From Nocardioides phosphati (lineage in GTDB: Bacteria; Actinomycetota; Actinomycetes; Propionibacteriales; Nocardioidaceae), in NCBI RefSeq assembly GCF_014646375.1, contig NZ_BMNI01000001.1:106572-170571 (forward strand): a stretch of DNA of 64,000 bases, in the 5' to 3' direction. Below, piece after piece: positions 6,432 to 16,587 of this stretch. The translations under genes were made by a program, and so were the position numbers. The notes beneath the pieces are model-generated. The model saw only the letters and a list, made by a program, of their open reading frames with translations, did no database searches and had not been told where the DNA came from. How positions within the stretch are numbered: position 1 is the stretch's first letter; the number at the start of each line of letters is the position of its first letter.

Positions 6432-8637
6432 AGGACCGGGAGCGCAGCGCGTCGGTGAGCAGCGAGACCAGGGTCTCGACCTGGATGTCGACCGCGGTGG
6501 TCGCCTCCTCGTCCGCGCCGTCGAGCGCGCGGGCGGCGAGGCCGGCCTTGGAGTCGATCAGCTCGGCGATCCGCGTGTCGATCGTCTGCGCGGCGAGGAT
6601 CCGCCATGCGGTGACCGGCTCGGTCTGGCCGATGCGGTGGACCCGGTCGATCGCCTGGGTCTGCTCGGCGTCGGTCCACGAGAGCTCGGCGAGGACGACG
6701 TTGGAGGCGACCTGCAGGTTGATGCCGACGCCGGCCGCGGTGAGCGAGCAGACGATCACCTGGACCTCGGGGTCCTCGACGAACGCGTCGATCGCCGCGG
6801 TGCGGGCCGTCGACGACTGGTCGCCGCGGATCGTCGTCCACTTAATCTCGCGCTTGTCGAAGACCGCGCCGGCGGCGTCCATGACGTCGAGGTGCTTGGC
6901 GAAGAAGACGACCTTGCCGGTCGAGCGGGCCAGCTGCGCGGTGTAGTCGGCGGCCAGCTCGGCCTTGGCCCGGCCGATGCGGCGGACCATCGCGAAGACG
7001 TTCTCGCCGGTGGTGTTGTCGGAGCCCTCGGCGACCTCGCGCTCGGCGACGCGGCGGACCAGCTCGTGGTCGATGCCGTCGGCGCTCTCGGCCGAGTTGA
7101 TCGCCACCGGGGACGTACGCCGGTGCTCGATCGCCGCGTCGTAGCGGCCGATCAGCCGCTCGGCGAGCTCGCGCTCGGCCTTCTGGATCGAGCGGCCCTC
7201 GGCGCCCTCGAGCTCGACCGGGAGGTCGGCCACACGGCGCGCGGGGATGTCGGCGGCGACGTCGACCTTGCGGCGCCGGACGATGCCCATGTCGATGACC
7301 GCCTGGCGCGCGGCCGGGTAGAACGGGTGGTCGGCCGGCGTCAGGCCGGTGGCCTCGAGCGCCGCCATCAGCTGCTGGCCGGGCTTGCGCTCCTCGATCC
7401 AGCCGAGGAAGTGCCAGATCGCGCGGAAGTCCTCGATGTCGTTGATCAGCGGCGTGCCGGTCAGCGCCATCAGCAGCGGCCGGGCGACCCGGCGGCGGAT
7501 CCGCTCGGAGATCTCCACGACGAACTGCGAGCGCTGCGACTTGCGGTTCTTGATGTAGTGGGCCTCGTCGACGACCATGCCCCGGAAGCCGTGCTCGCCG
7601 ATCCAGTCGACGTGGCGGTCCAGCACCTCGTAGTTGACGATGATGATGTCGGCGAAGCCGTCGACGTCGTTGCCGTCACCGTGCACGACGGAGACCGAGC
7701 GCTTCGGCACCCAGCGGGCGGCCTCGCGGGCCCAGTTGGTCTTGACGACGTTGGGCACGACGCAGAGCAGCGGGTACGCCTCCGCGACCTCAGCCGCGAG
7801 CAGCGACTGCGCGGTCTTGCCGAGGCCGGGCTCGTCGGCGAGCAGCACGGTGCGGTGGCCGCCGGCGATCGCGGAGAGCAGGCGCGCCTGGTGGTCCATG
7901 AGCTCGACACCCGGCGGCAGCAGGATCGGGCGCGGCTCGGGCAGCTCCATGCACGCCGGCGCGCCGGGCACCGGCTGCTCGAACGAGTTGAGCAGCGGGC
8001 CGATCAGCTCCCAGCCGACGAGCGTGCCCTGCACGCGGCGTACGGTCTGGCTGAAGTCGGGGACGAGGAACGGGTTGGCCAGCCGCGCGGCGACCACCGA
8101 CGGGGGAGTCGCCTTGCGCTCGGTGCGCGGTGCGGTGCCGTCGCCGGAGCCCTCCGGCGCGGCCTCCTCGACCGCGACCGCCTCGGCGGCCTGGCCCGCG
8201 GCCTCGAGCATCTCGGCCATCCGGTGGCGCGTGGCCTCGCCGATCTCGGCGTTCTCGTCGAGGAGGGAGAAGAGGCCCGGCTCGCGGGCGGCGCACTGGG
8301 CGAGGATCGTGGCGACGCCGTCGAGCCGCTTCAGCTCGATGTCGCGCTGCTGCTCGGAGACCTGGTCGTCCGCGCGGACCCGCGTGCGCTCCTTGCGGGC
8401 GAGCAGGGCGATCGCCTGGTAGCGGGAGCGGTGCGAGAGGCCCTGGCCCTTCTGCACCGCCTGCTCCACCTCGCGCACGGCCTTCGCCAGCACGGGGATG
8501 ATGCCCTCGTTGTCACGCCGGCGCCGCGTGCCGCCGCGACTCCCGTTGGCGGAGTTGCCGCCGTTGCGGTTGCCGTTGCGGCGGTTGCCCTGACCGCCGC
8601 GCGTGCGGCGGGTCTGCTGGGTGGGCTGCGTGGACAA
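6430..8637 (-). CDS. SNF2-family DNA-dependent ATPase/helicase
   Basis: 735-residue SWI2/SNF2-type DEAD/DEAH helicase. The first 40 residues are an Arg/Asn/Gly-rich, probably disordered basic tail that could contact nucleic acid. Residues about 60-180 are helical with no recognised domain. The helicase core begins near 245: Walker A DEPGLGKTAQ at about 265, DEAH box VDEAHYIKN at about 355, motif III LTGTPL near 395. The C-terminal helicase lobe has SLTAAGVGINLQ and the motif VI-like QAIDRVHRIGQ. SNF2 proteins remodel or translocate on DNA; a specific role cannot be read from context. It is divergent from a small membrane protein gene. Confidence 0.88.
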   Translation of the reverse strand: MSTQPTQQTRRTRGGQGNRRNGNRNGGNSANGSRGGTRRRRDNEGIIPVLAKAVREVEQAVQKGQGLSHRSRYQAIALLARKERTRVRADDQVSEQQRDIELKRLDGVATILAQCAAREPGLFSLLDENAEIGEATRHRMAEMLEAAGQAAEAVAVEEAAPEGSGDGTAPRTERKATPPSVVAARLANPFLVPDFSQTVRRVQGTLVGWELIGPLLNSFEQPVPGAPACMELPEPRPILLPPGVELMDHQARLLSAIAGGHRTVLLADEPGLGKTAQSLLAAEVAEAYPLLCVVPNVVKTNWAREAARWVPKRSVSVVHGDGNDVDGFADIIIVNYEVLDRHVDWIGEHGFRGMVVDEAHYIKNRKSQRSQFVVEISERIRRRVARPLLMALTGTPLINDIEDFRAIWHFLGWIEERKPGQQLMAALEATGLTPADHPFYPAARQAVIDMGIVRRRKVDVAADIPARRVADLPVELEGAEGRSIQKAERELAERLIGRYDAAIEHRRTSPVAINSAESADGIDHELVRRVAEREVAEGSDNTTGENVFAMVRRIGRAKAELAADYTAQLARSTGKVVFFAKHLDVMDAAGAVFDKREIKWTTIRGDQSSTARTAAIDAFVEDPEVQVIVCSLTAAGVGINLQVASNVVLAELSWTDAEQTQAIDRVHRIGQTEPVTAWRILAAQTIDTRIAELIDSKAGLAARALDGADEEATTAVDIQVETLVSLLTDALRSRS

Positions 8638-8752
8638 GCAGTGCTCCTGACATCAGGTCCAGACACGCGCGTGGAGACAAGCCGGTGGAGAAGTCCAGCG
8701 CGTTGGCGGGGCGACGGCCGGTCCCTGCGGGGACGGGTGCGGGCGCCCTGAC

Positions 8753-8774
8753 GTCCGGACTCCTGCATCCGGAC
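8753..8774. promoter_or_regulatory. Inverted repeat in divergent promoter region
   Basis: GTCCGGA and TCCGGAC form a perfect 7-8-7 inverted repeat between the SNF2 gene and the divergent small membrane protein gene. It is a candidate operator; no binding protein is suggested. The rest of 8638-8827 shows only a short GTCCC/GGGGAC hairpin near 8721. Confidence 0.35.
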
Positions 8775-8827
8775 AGGGCCAGCATACGCGCGTGCCACCC
8801 GCTTCGCCGGGTTACCCTCTCCGTCCG

Positions 8828-9262
8828 ATGAACACCTCCACCTGCCGCTACTACCGCTCCGGCCAGGAGGACGACCTCACGATCGCCCTCCACCGCGAGT
8901 CCGTACGCCGCGGCGCGGGCGCCCCGCCGTACCCCGTGCTCGAGCGGCTCGACCTCACCGGCCTGTGGCAGCCGGTGGAGGCGCTGTCTCCGGGGCGCGA
9001 CGGGTTCGTCGCCCTCGACGGCCTCGAGCCGATCGGCCCCGACCAGGCGGCAGCGCTCCACCGGTGGCTGGGCGACATGCGACTGATCCCGCCGACCACG
9101 CCGCTGCCCGCGGACCTCGCCGAGGCGGCCGCGCAGGACGAGGCGCTCATCGAGCCGCAGGTCGGCCCATGGGTGCTGCTCCCGCTCCTTCTTTCCGGCA
9201 CGCTGCTGGTCTGCCTGACGGTGCTGGTGCTCGTCGCGCTCGCCTGGACGCTGCTGCGCTGA
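8828..9262 (+). CDS. Small protein with C-terminal membrane anchor, function unknown
   Basis: 144-residue protein. Residues 1-110 are soluble and carry no motif I recognise. A strong hydrophobic segment at about 116-142 ends the protein, so it is probably tail-anchored with the bulk in the cytoplasm. The ATG at 8828 is preferred over a GTG at 8792 because TACCCT (8813-8818) lies nine bases before it, giving a leaderless or nearly leaderless mRNA, and no ribosome site precedes the GTG. It is convergent with the TolB-like gene, 33 bases apart. No function can be assigned. Confidence 0.7.
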   Translation: MNTSTCRYYRSGQEDDLTIALHRESVRRGAGAPPYPVLERLDLTGLWQPVEALSPGRDGFVALDGLEPIGPDQAAALHRWLGDMRLIPPTTPLPADLAEAAAQDEALIEPQVGPWVLLPLLLSGTLLVCLTVLVLVALAWTLLR

Positions 9263-9295
9263 CGCCGCTCCTGCGCCGACGCGTCGCGACGCCGC

Positions 9296-10279
9296 TCAGA
9301 GCGGGCTGGGGGACTCGGCGTTGTCGAGCACGAGCTCGGGGCGGCGCGCGCCGAGGCGGGTGGACCAGATCGTCGGGTGCCCGGCGGCGTCGCGGACGAC
9401 GTAGCCGACCGTCTGCGCGTCGAACCACACCGGCTGGTCGGTGACCCCGCGCTCGTCGTCGAGGTCGCGGACGGCATGCGTGGCGAGATCCATCACCTCG
9501 AGGCGGCCGCCGTGGCCGCCCGCACCGGCGCGGATGAAGGCGATCCGCTTGCCGTCGGGCGACAGGGCCGGGCTCGTGACGTCGGGCGCGATGGTGGTCA
9601 GTGACGTGGTGCTGAGCCGGCCGCGCGCCAGGTAGCGCTTGCCGCCGACGGCCACGGTGGCGAGGAACCGGTCGTCGTCGATGAAGGTGACGCCCCAGAC
9701 CTGGTAGTCCTTCACCTTGGTGTGGTCGGGGCCGACGCGGGCGGTGAACGTGGAGAGGTCCTTGGTCTCCTCGCCCGCAACGGTGTCCACGACGGAGGTC
9801 ACCGCGGAGAACGTGCCGCTGAGCGCGTGGCCCCTCGTCAGCGCGGTCCAGGCGACCATCCGCCCGCTCGGGGAGACCCGTGCGAGGGCGGGCTGGCCGG
9901 CCATCGGCCAGGTGCTGGTCGCCTTGAGGTTCTGGTCGAGGACCGTCGCCGACCACGAGACGGCGGTGTTCTTGCGGAGGCAGAGGCCGGTGCCGTGCGC
10001 GGCGTACACGCGCGCGCAGAGCAGCTCGGAGACCACGGGCGTGCCCTGCGCCGCCCCTGAGGCGTCGGCGAGGGAGACCGAGGCGACGTGCTCCTGGACG
10101 ACGTAGACCATGCGATGGCCGGGCGTGAGCGTGACGTCGCCGGTCGCCGAGACCGCCTCGGGCTCCTCCTTGCCGAAGACGCGCAGCCCGATCACCGGCA
10201 GCAGGACCACGACGAGGATGCCCAGCAGCAGGAGCGCGCGCCTGACCCCCTTGCGGCGGTTCGCGTGGTTGCGGCTCAC
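9296..10279 (-). CDS. Membrane-anchored TolB-like beta-propeller protein
   Basis: 327-residue protein with a basic N-terminus, one transmembrane segment (about residues 12-32) and an exported beta-propeller-like domain. The LSPDGKRIAFIRAG stretch (about 245-258) and other repeated WD/PD40-like strands (VSPSGRMVAWTAL near 150) are typical of TolB/PD40 repeats. Two Cys (near 103 and 115) could form a disulfide outside the cell. The GTG at 10279 is chosen because TACTCT (complement of 10286-10291) lies six bases upstream. Such proteins usually act in envelope protein interactions; no partner is evident here. It is divergent from the repeat protein gene at 10337. Confidence 0.7.
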   Translation of the reverse strand: MSRNHANRRKGVRRALLLLGILVVVLLPVIGLRVFGKEEPEAVSATGDVTLTPGHRMVYVVQEHVASVSLADASGAAQGTPVVSELLCARVYAAHGTGLCLRKNTAVSWSATVLDQNLKATSTWPMAGQPALARVSPSGRMVAWTALTRGHALSGTFSAVTSVVDTVAGEETKDLSTFTARVGPDHTKVKDYQVWGVTFIDDDRFLATVAVGGKRYLARGRLSTTSLTTIAPDVTSPALSPDGKRIAFIRAGAGGHGGRLEVMDLATHAVRDLDDERGVTDQPVWFDAQTVGYVVRDAAGHPTIWSTRLGARRPELVLDNAESPSPL

Positions 10280-10336
10280 GAGGGAAGAGTAAGGCCGCCG
10301 GGGCACCTCGCCCCACGTGTCGGGGAGAATGTGTCC

Positions 10337-10816
10337 GTGCGCACTCCCACGTTCTCCGACGACGCCCTCGCGGCCGGTCTCCGCGCCGCCGCGGCCGCGG
10401 TCGGCGAGCCCCTCGCCGTCGGTGCGTACGACGCGTGGCGCTCGCGTACGCCGGCCCACGAGGCCGGCTCCAGCACGCTGGTGATCCGCCGCTTCGGCTC
10501 GTGGACGGCCGCCTGCGCCGCGGCCGGGGTGGCCACGAACAAGACCCGCTCCACCTCCCGCCGCTGGAACGACGACGACGTGCTGGCGATCGTCGCGCGC
10601 TTCCTCGAGGAATGCGCAGCAGGCGGGGCGCGGAGCGACCGGCGCCAGGTCGCCGGCTCCGGCAGCTACGCCGCCTACGTCGAGTGGGCGCGGGCCCAGG
10701 AGCCCGGCACCGTCCCCAGCGGCCCGACCCTGCGCCAGCGCGGCGCGTGGGCCGACCTCAAGGCCGGCGCGCTCGCGCGCGGCTCGGCGGCCGGGTCAAC
10801 GGGTGGCTCCGCGTGA
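10337..10816 (+). CDS. Homing-endonuclease-associated-repeat-like protein
   Basis: 159-residue protein with two degenerate copies of a repeat of the kind annotated as homing endonuclease associated repeat. The first (about 1-68) ends in IRRFGSWTAACAAAG, which matches the typical rFGSW..A...AG ending. The second (about 75-150) has a divergent RGAWADLKAGAL ending. These repeats are thought to bind DNA. There is no catalytic LAGLIDADG or HNH motif, so it is probably a DNA-binding protein rather than a nuclease. The GTG at 10337 lies six bases after GAGAAT; another GTG at 10331 abuts the hexamer and is less likely. The stop overlaps the rlmC start (GTGA), so the two are co-translated. Confidence 0.6.
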   Translation: MRTPTFSDDALAAGLRAAAAAVGEPLAVGAYDAWRSRTPAHEAGSSTLVIRRFGSWTAACAAAGVATNKTRSTSRRWNDDDVLAIVARFLEECAAGGARSDRRQVAGSGSYAAYVEWARAQEPGTVPSGPTLRQRGAWADLKAGALARGSAAGSTGGSA

Positions 10817-11967
10817 CCCTGACCTGCCACCACTTCGACGCCGGCCGGTGCGGCTCCTGCGCGCTGCTTCGCACTCCGTACGCCGACCAGCTGGCCGCCA
10901 AGCAGGCCGACGTCGAGCGGCTGCTGCTCGACGTCGCGCCGGGCGTGGAGTGGCTGCCGCCCGTCGCGAGCGCCGAGGCCGGCTTCCGCAACAAGGCCAA
11001 GATGGTCGTCACCGGCACGAGCGCGGCTCCGACGCTGGGCATCCTCGCGCCACCCGGCTCCGCCGCGGCTCAGGCGGGCGAGGTCGGCATCGACCTGCGC
11101 GACTGCGCCCTCCACACGCCGGGGCTCGTGGCGGCGATGGACACGATCGCCGCGTTCGTCGACCGCGCCGGCCTGGCGCCGTACGACCTGGGCACGCGGC
11201 GCGGCGAGCTCAAGCACGTCATCGCCACCGAGTCGCCCGACGGCGAGCTGATGGTCCGCTTCGTGCTGCGGTCGCAGGAGCCGGTGGCCCGGATCCGCAA
11301 GCACCTGCCGTGGCTGCTCGAGTCCCTGCCGGCGGCGACGGTCGTGAGCGTCAACCTGCAGCCCGAGCACAAGGCGGTCCTCGAGGGGGAGCGCGAGATC
11401 GTGCTCGTGGGGGAGACCCTCACGATGCGGATCAACGGCCTGCCGCTCCACCTGCGCCCCCAGGGCTTCTTCCAGACCAACACCGCGATGGCCGCGGCCC
11501 TCTACGCCCAGGCCGCGGCCTGGATCGACGAGGCCGCGCCCGCACGCGTGCTCGACCTCTACTGCGGCGTCGGGGGCTTCGCGCTGCACGCGGCACGCGT
11601 CGGGTCCTCGCCGGCCGTCACCGGCGTGGAGATCAGCGCGGACGCGGTCGCCGCGGCCCGGCGTACGGCGGGGGAGCTGGGGCTCGACGACGCCCGCTTC
11701 CTCACAGGCGACGCGACCGCGATGGCCGACCTGCTCCCCGAGGCCGACCTGGTCGTGGTCAACCCGCCCCGGCGTGGCATCGGCGACCTGGCGGCGCTGC
11801 TCGACGGCTCCACCGTGCGCGACGTCGTCTACTCGAGCTGCAACGCGGTCAGCCTGGCGCGCGACCTGGCGGCGATGCCATCGCTGCGGCCGGTGCGCGC
11901 GCGGCTGCTCGACATGTTTCCCCACACGGGTCACTACGAGGTCGTCGTCCACCTCACACGGGCGTGA
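10813..11967 (+). CDS. rlmC: 23S rRNA (uracil-C5)-methyltransferase RlmC
   Basis: 384-residue SAM-dependent RNA methyltransferase that makes m5U in 23S rRNA (U747 in E. coli). The N-terminal pattern C5-x7-C13-x2-C16 (CHHFDAGRCGSC) plus C98 (in DLRDC) is the iron-sulfur ligand set of RlmC. GFRNKAKMVV and the PQGFFQTN stretch match E. coli RlmC closely. The SAM motif DLYCGVGGFALH is at about 246-257, NPPRRGIG near 316, and the nucleophile YSSCN at about 340. The GTG start overlaps the preceding stop. RlmC rather than RlmD or TrmA is called from the short N-terminus (no TRAM domain) and the linear similarity. Confidence 0.92.
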   Translation: MTLTCHHFDAGRCGSCALLRTPYADQLAAKQADVERLLLDVAPGVEWLPPVASAEAGFRNKAKMVVTGTSAAPTLGILAPPGSAAAQAGEVGIDLRDCALHTPGLVAAMDTIAAFVDRAGLAPYDLGTRRGELKHVIATESPDGELMVRFVLRSQEPVARIRKHLPWLLESLPAATVVSVNLQPEHKAVLEGEREIVLVGETLTMRINGLPLHLRPQGFFQTNTAMAAALYAQAAAWIDEAAPARVLDLYCGVGGFALHAARVGSSPAVTGVEISADAVAAARRTAGELGLDDARFLTGDATAMADLLPEADLVVVNPPRRGIGDLAALLDGSTVRDVVYSSCNAVSLARDLAAMPSLRPVRARLLDMFPHTGHYEVVVHLTRA

Positions 11968-12006
11968 AGGCGGCGCTCCGGCGCGCGCGATGGCACACTG
12001 TTGGCC

Positions 12007-12504
12007 ATGTTCGGGATCCCTGGGAAGACTGCGTGGCGGCTGCTGGCCGCTGTGCCGTTCGTGCTGCTCCTCGGCATCGTCGGCATCAAGGTCACCGCGG
12101 GCGACCCGAGCTCGCCGTTCAACAAGATCCCGGGCGCCGAGACGATCCAGCAGCTCGGTGACGACGCTCCGTCGACCGACGTCACGGTGAAGCTCCCGAA
12201 GACGAAGAAGCCGTCCCCCTCGAGCTCGGCCAGCGACAGCGCCTCGGCGAGCGCCTCCGCCTCGGCGAGCGCGTCGGCGAGCGACGCGGCCACCGCGCCT
12301 GCGCCCGTCAAGACGACGCAGAAGAGCGCGCCCCAGCCGACCCACACCGCGACCAGCGGTGGCGGGGGCGGCGGCAGCACGCCCACGTCGAGCCCGACCT
12401 CGTCGTCGCCCACCCCGCTCACCGAGCAGCAGAAGTGCGAGGCCAACGGCGGCCACTGGCGGCAGAACCTCCTCAGCGGCAGCTGGTACTGCTCCTTCAT
12501 CTGA
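12007..12504 (+). CDS. Membrane-anchored Ser/Ala-rich exported protein
   Basis: 165-residue protein of unknown function. One transmembrane or signal-anchor segment lies at about residues 10-30. A long low-complexity stretch rich in Ser, Ala and Thr (about 70-140, including SASASASAS-like runs and a Gly run) looks like a cell-wall-spanning linker. A short C-terminal piece holds two Cys (near KCEANGGHW and SWYCSF), which may form a disulfide. The ATG at 12007 follows CACACT (11994-11999) by seven bases. Its stop overlaps the start of the nuclease gene (TGATG), so the two probably work together at the cell surface. Confidence 0.65.
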   Translation: MFGIPGKTAWRLLAAVPFVLLLGIVGIKVTAGDPSSPFNKIPGAETIQQLGDDAPSTDVTVKLPKTKKPSPSSSASDSASASASASASASASDAATAPAPVKTTQKSAPQPTHTATSGGGGGGSTPTSSPTSSSPTPLTEQQKCEANGGHWRQNLLSGSWYCSFI

Positions 12505-13070
12505 TGCGCGCGGGCCTCGCGGTCGCGACCGCAGCCCTCCTGCTCGCGGGCTGCTCGGCGCCCACCCTCACGCCGGTCACCGCCCCGTCGGCGCGACCCC
12601 CGGCTGCGGCGCCGACGCCCCTGCGCCTGCCCGTGCCCGCCGACGCCCAGCGCGTCCGGGTCCGGTGGGTGACCGACGGCGACACCGTCGAGCTCCGCGC
12701 CGTACGCCGAGGTGTGCTGCCGCGTGGCCGCGACGTCTCCGTCCGCCTCCTGGAGATCGACACGCCTGAGTCGAAGCGGCCCGGCGTACCCGTGCAGTGC
12801 TTCGCGCTGAAGGCGTCCGCCGCGACGGAGCGGCTGCTGCCGCGGGGGAGCATGGCGTGGGTGCAGACCGACCGCGAGCTCCACGACCGCTACGGCCGCA
12901 CGCTCGGCTACGTCTGGAGCGCCCGCGGCGTCTTCGTCAACGAGGCGCTCGTCCGCCGGGGCCTGGCCAGGGTGCTCTTCTTCCGGCCCAACGACCGCCA
13001 CCTCGACCGGATCCGCGCCGCCGAGCGGTCCGCCCGCGCTGCCGGCCGCGGCCTCTGGACCCGCTGCTGA
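12504..13070 (+). CDS. Lipoprotein thermonuclease-family nuclease
   Basis: 188-residue exported nuclease of the staphylococcal nuclease (SNase) family. The signal peptide ends in LLLAGC, so Cys17 is a lipoprotein anchor. A Pro/Ala-rich linker leads to the SNase domain (about 50-185). The metal and catalytic elements are visible as VTDGDTVEL (about 55-63), RLLEIDTPE (about 84-92, metal Asp and the first catalytic Arg) and YGRTLGYVW (about 132-140, second Arg). The family cleaves DNA and RNA in a calcium-dependent way. The ATG overlaps the stop of the preceding surface protein gene. Role in nutrient or DNA scavenging is inference. Confidence 0.85.
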   Translation: MRAGLAVATAALLLAGCSAPTLTPVTAPSARPPAAAPTPLRLPVPADAQRVRVRWVTDGDTVELRAVRRGVLPRGRDVSVRLLEIDTPESKRPGVPVQCFALKASAATERLLPRGSMAWVQTDRELHDRYGRTLGYVWSARGVFVNEALVRRGLARVLFFRPNDRHLDRIRAAERSARAAGRGLWTRC

Positions 13071-13077
13071 TCCACTT

Positions 13078-13104
13078 CTGGCACTCATTCAGGTCGAGTG
13101 CTAA
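13078..13104. promoter_or_regulatory. CIRCE operator 1 (HrcA site)
   Basis: CTGGCACTC-N9-GAGTGCTAA matches the CIRCE consensus TTAGCACTC-N9-GAGTGCTAA except at two positions of the left arm. It lies before groES and is expected to bind the heat-shock repressor HrcA. Confidence 0.9.
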
Positions 13105-13112
13105 CGTCGTCG

Positions 13113-13139
13113 CTGGCACTCTCGCCTTGAGTGTGCCAA
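13113..13139. promoter_or_regulatory. CIRCE-like operator 2
   Basis: CTGGCACTC-N9-GTGTGCCAA is a second, weaker CIRCE-like repeat (arms match at 7 of 9 positions), eight bases after the first. Tandem CIRCE sites before groES are common in actinobacteria. Confidence 0.75.
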
Positions 13140-13250
13140 CGCTTGCGACACGGTGCGACCCCCGCGACGGCGCTTCGGATCGCAGGCGAAGACTTCGCCG
13201 CGGACGACCGTCCCCGGCATCCGGCACAACGTGGAAAGTGGAGGTCGACC

Positions 13251-15187
<1,937 letters not shown>

Positions 15188-15216
15188 TCCACGGATCCGG
15201 CCGACCTGTCGCATCA

Positions 15217-15250
15217 CGAGGCGTCGCTCCCGCACGGGGGCGGCGCCTCG
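15217..15250 (+). terminator. Terminator-like hairpin after groEL
   Basis: CGAGGCG (15217-15223) pairs with CGCCTCG (15244-15250), with a smaller GC-rich hairpin inside the loop. No U-tract follows. Confidence 0.5.
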
Positions 15251-15340
15251 TCGCGTCTTCCGCCAGGGGCGACTTTAGGGACCAAGGTCCTAGACGAAAG
15301 GAGGACGCGCGCTCGCGCCGGCTTGCCTACGCTGGTCCTC

Positions 15341-16516
15341 GTGAAGGACCTCGCCGCGAGCGGCCTGCTGATGACCTCCGTGGTGGAGCGCCTCTCCACG
15401 GCGGACTCCGTCGAGCGCGTGACCTCGATCGTCGCGGCCGCCGTCCGCGAGCTCATGGACGCTGACGGGGCGTCGTTCGTCCTCCGCGAGGACAACCAGT
15501 GCTTCTACGCCGACGAGGACGCCGTCGGCCCGCTCTGGAAGGGGCAGCGCTTCCCCCTGAGCGCCTGCGTCAGTGGCTGGGTGATCGGGCACCGCGAGAA
15601 CGCCGTGATCCCCGACATCTACGCCGACGACCGGGTGCCGGTCGATGCCTACCGGCCGACGTTCGTGAAGAGCATGGCGATGGTCCCGATCCGGCGCGAG
15701 GCCCCCGTCGGCGCCCTGGGCGCCTACTGGAGCGAGCCGCACGAGCCGACCGCCGAGCAGGTCCGCCTGGTCGAGGTCCTCGCCAACAGCGCCTCGGTCG
15801 CGCTGGAGAACCTCGAGCTCCGCGGCGCCGTCGTACGCCGGGTGGCCGAGCGCGACCACCTCGAGTCGGCCATGCACACGCTCGTGCACGACCTGCGCAA
15901 CCCGCTCTTCGCGATGCTCGGGTGTGCCGAGATGCTCATCGAGGAGACCGACCCGGCGGTGGTCCGCGAGTTCGCCGGGACGATCCTGCGGTCCGGCCAC
16001 CGTCTCGACACCCAGATCGACCGCATGCTCGCGGTCTACCGGATCACCCACGCCGAGCTCCAGCCCGAGGCGGTCGACCTGAGCGCGCTGGCCGACGACA
16101 TCGCCCGCCCCCTGGTCAGCGTCGCCGGGCGCGACATCGACCTGGAGATCGAGGACGGCCTTCGCGCCCACCTCGACCCGGTGATGGCCGACCTCATGCT
16201 GCGCAACCTGCTCGACAACGCCTTCAAGTACACCGGCCGGCAGGAGGCGCCGCGGATCCGCCTCGCCCGCACGTCGTCCGGCCCACGCCAGGACACCTTC
16301 GTCGTGGCCGACAACGGCGCCGGGTTCGACCCGGCCCGCACCAACGACCTCTTCCGGCCGCTGACCAGGCTCCACGACAGCCGCGAGTTCCCGGGCACGG
16401 GCCTCGGGCTGGCATCGGTCGCCCGGATCGTCGAGCTCCACGGCGGCGCGATCCGCGCCGAGGGTCGCCTCGGCGGGGGAGCGTCGTTCTACCTGAGCCT
16501 GCCCAACGCCGCCTGA
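15341..16516 (+). CDS. GAF-domain sensor histidine kinase
   Basis: 391-residue soluble histidine kinase. A GAF domain (about 15-165) senses an unknown signal, followed by a dimerisation and phospho-acceptor helix with the H-box LVHDLRNPL (His at about 183) and an HATPase domain (about 275-388) with N box LLDNAFKY, G1 box VVADNGAGFD and G2 box GTGLGLASV. There is no transmembrane segment. The GTG at 15341 follows TACGCT (15328-15333) by seven bases and fits a leaderless start. No response regulator gene is adjacent, so this is an orphan kinase. The next gene is convergent. Confidence 0.87.
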   Translation: MKDLAASGLLMTSVVERLSTADSVERVTSIVAAAVRELMDADGASFVLREDNQCFYADEDAVGPLWKGQRFPLSACVSGWVIGHRENAVIPDIYADDRVPVDAYRPTFVKSMAMVPIRREAPVGALGAYWSEPHEPTAEQVRLVEVLANSASVALENLELRGAVVRRVAERDHLESAMHTLVHDLRNPLFAMLGCAEMLIEETDPAVVREFAGTILRSGHRLDTQIDRMLAVYRITHAELQPEAVDLSALADDIARPLVSVAGRDIDLEIEDGLRAHLDPVMADLMLRNLLDNAFKYTGRQEAPRIRLARTSSGPRQDTFVVADNGAGFDPARTNDLFRPLTRLHDSREFPGTGLGLASVARIVELHGGAIRAEGRLGGGASFYLSLPNAA

Positions 16517-16529
16517 CGCGCCCGTCGGC

Positions 16530-16581
16530 GTACTCCGAGCCGGTACGCCGAGCCCGTACGCCGAGCCCGTACGCCGGGTCG
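16530..16581. repeat. Four tandem 13-bp repeats between convergent genes
   Basis: Units start at 16530, 16543, 16556 and 16569. The middle two are identical (GTACGCCGAGCCC) and the outer two differ by two to three bases. They fill the gap between the kinase stop and the TetR stop. No function is apparent. Confidence 0.75.
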
Positions 16582-16587
16582 GCCCGG

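Noticed and set aside
6637-8751. Open frame of 704 codons on the plus strand
   Set aside because: It is the antisense shadow of the SNF2 helicase gene, low in complexity.
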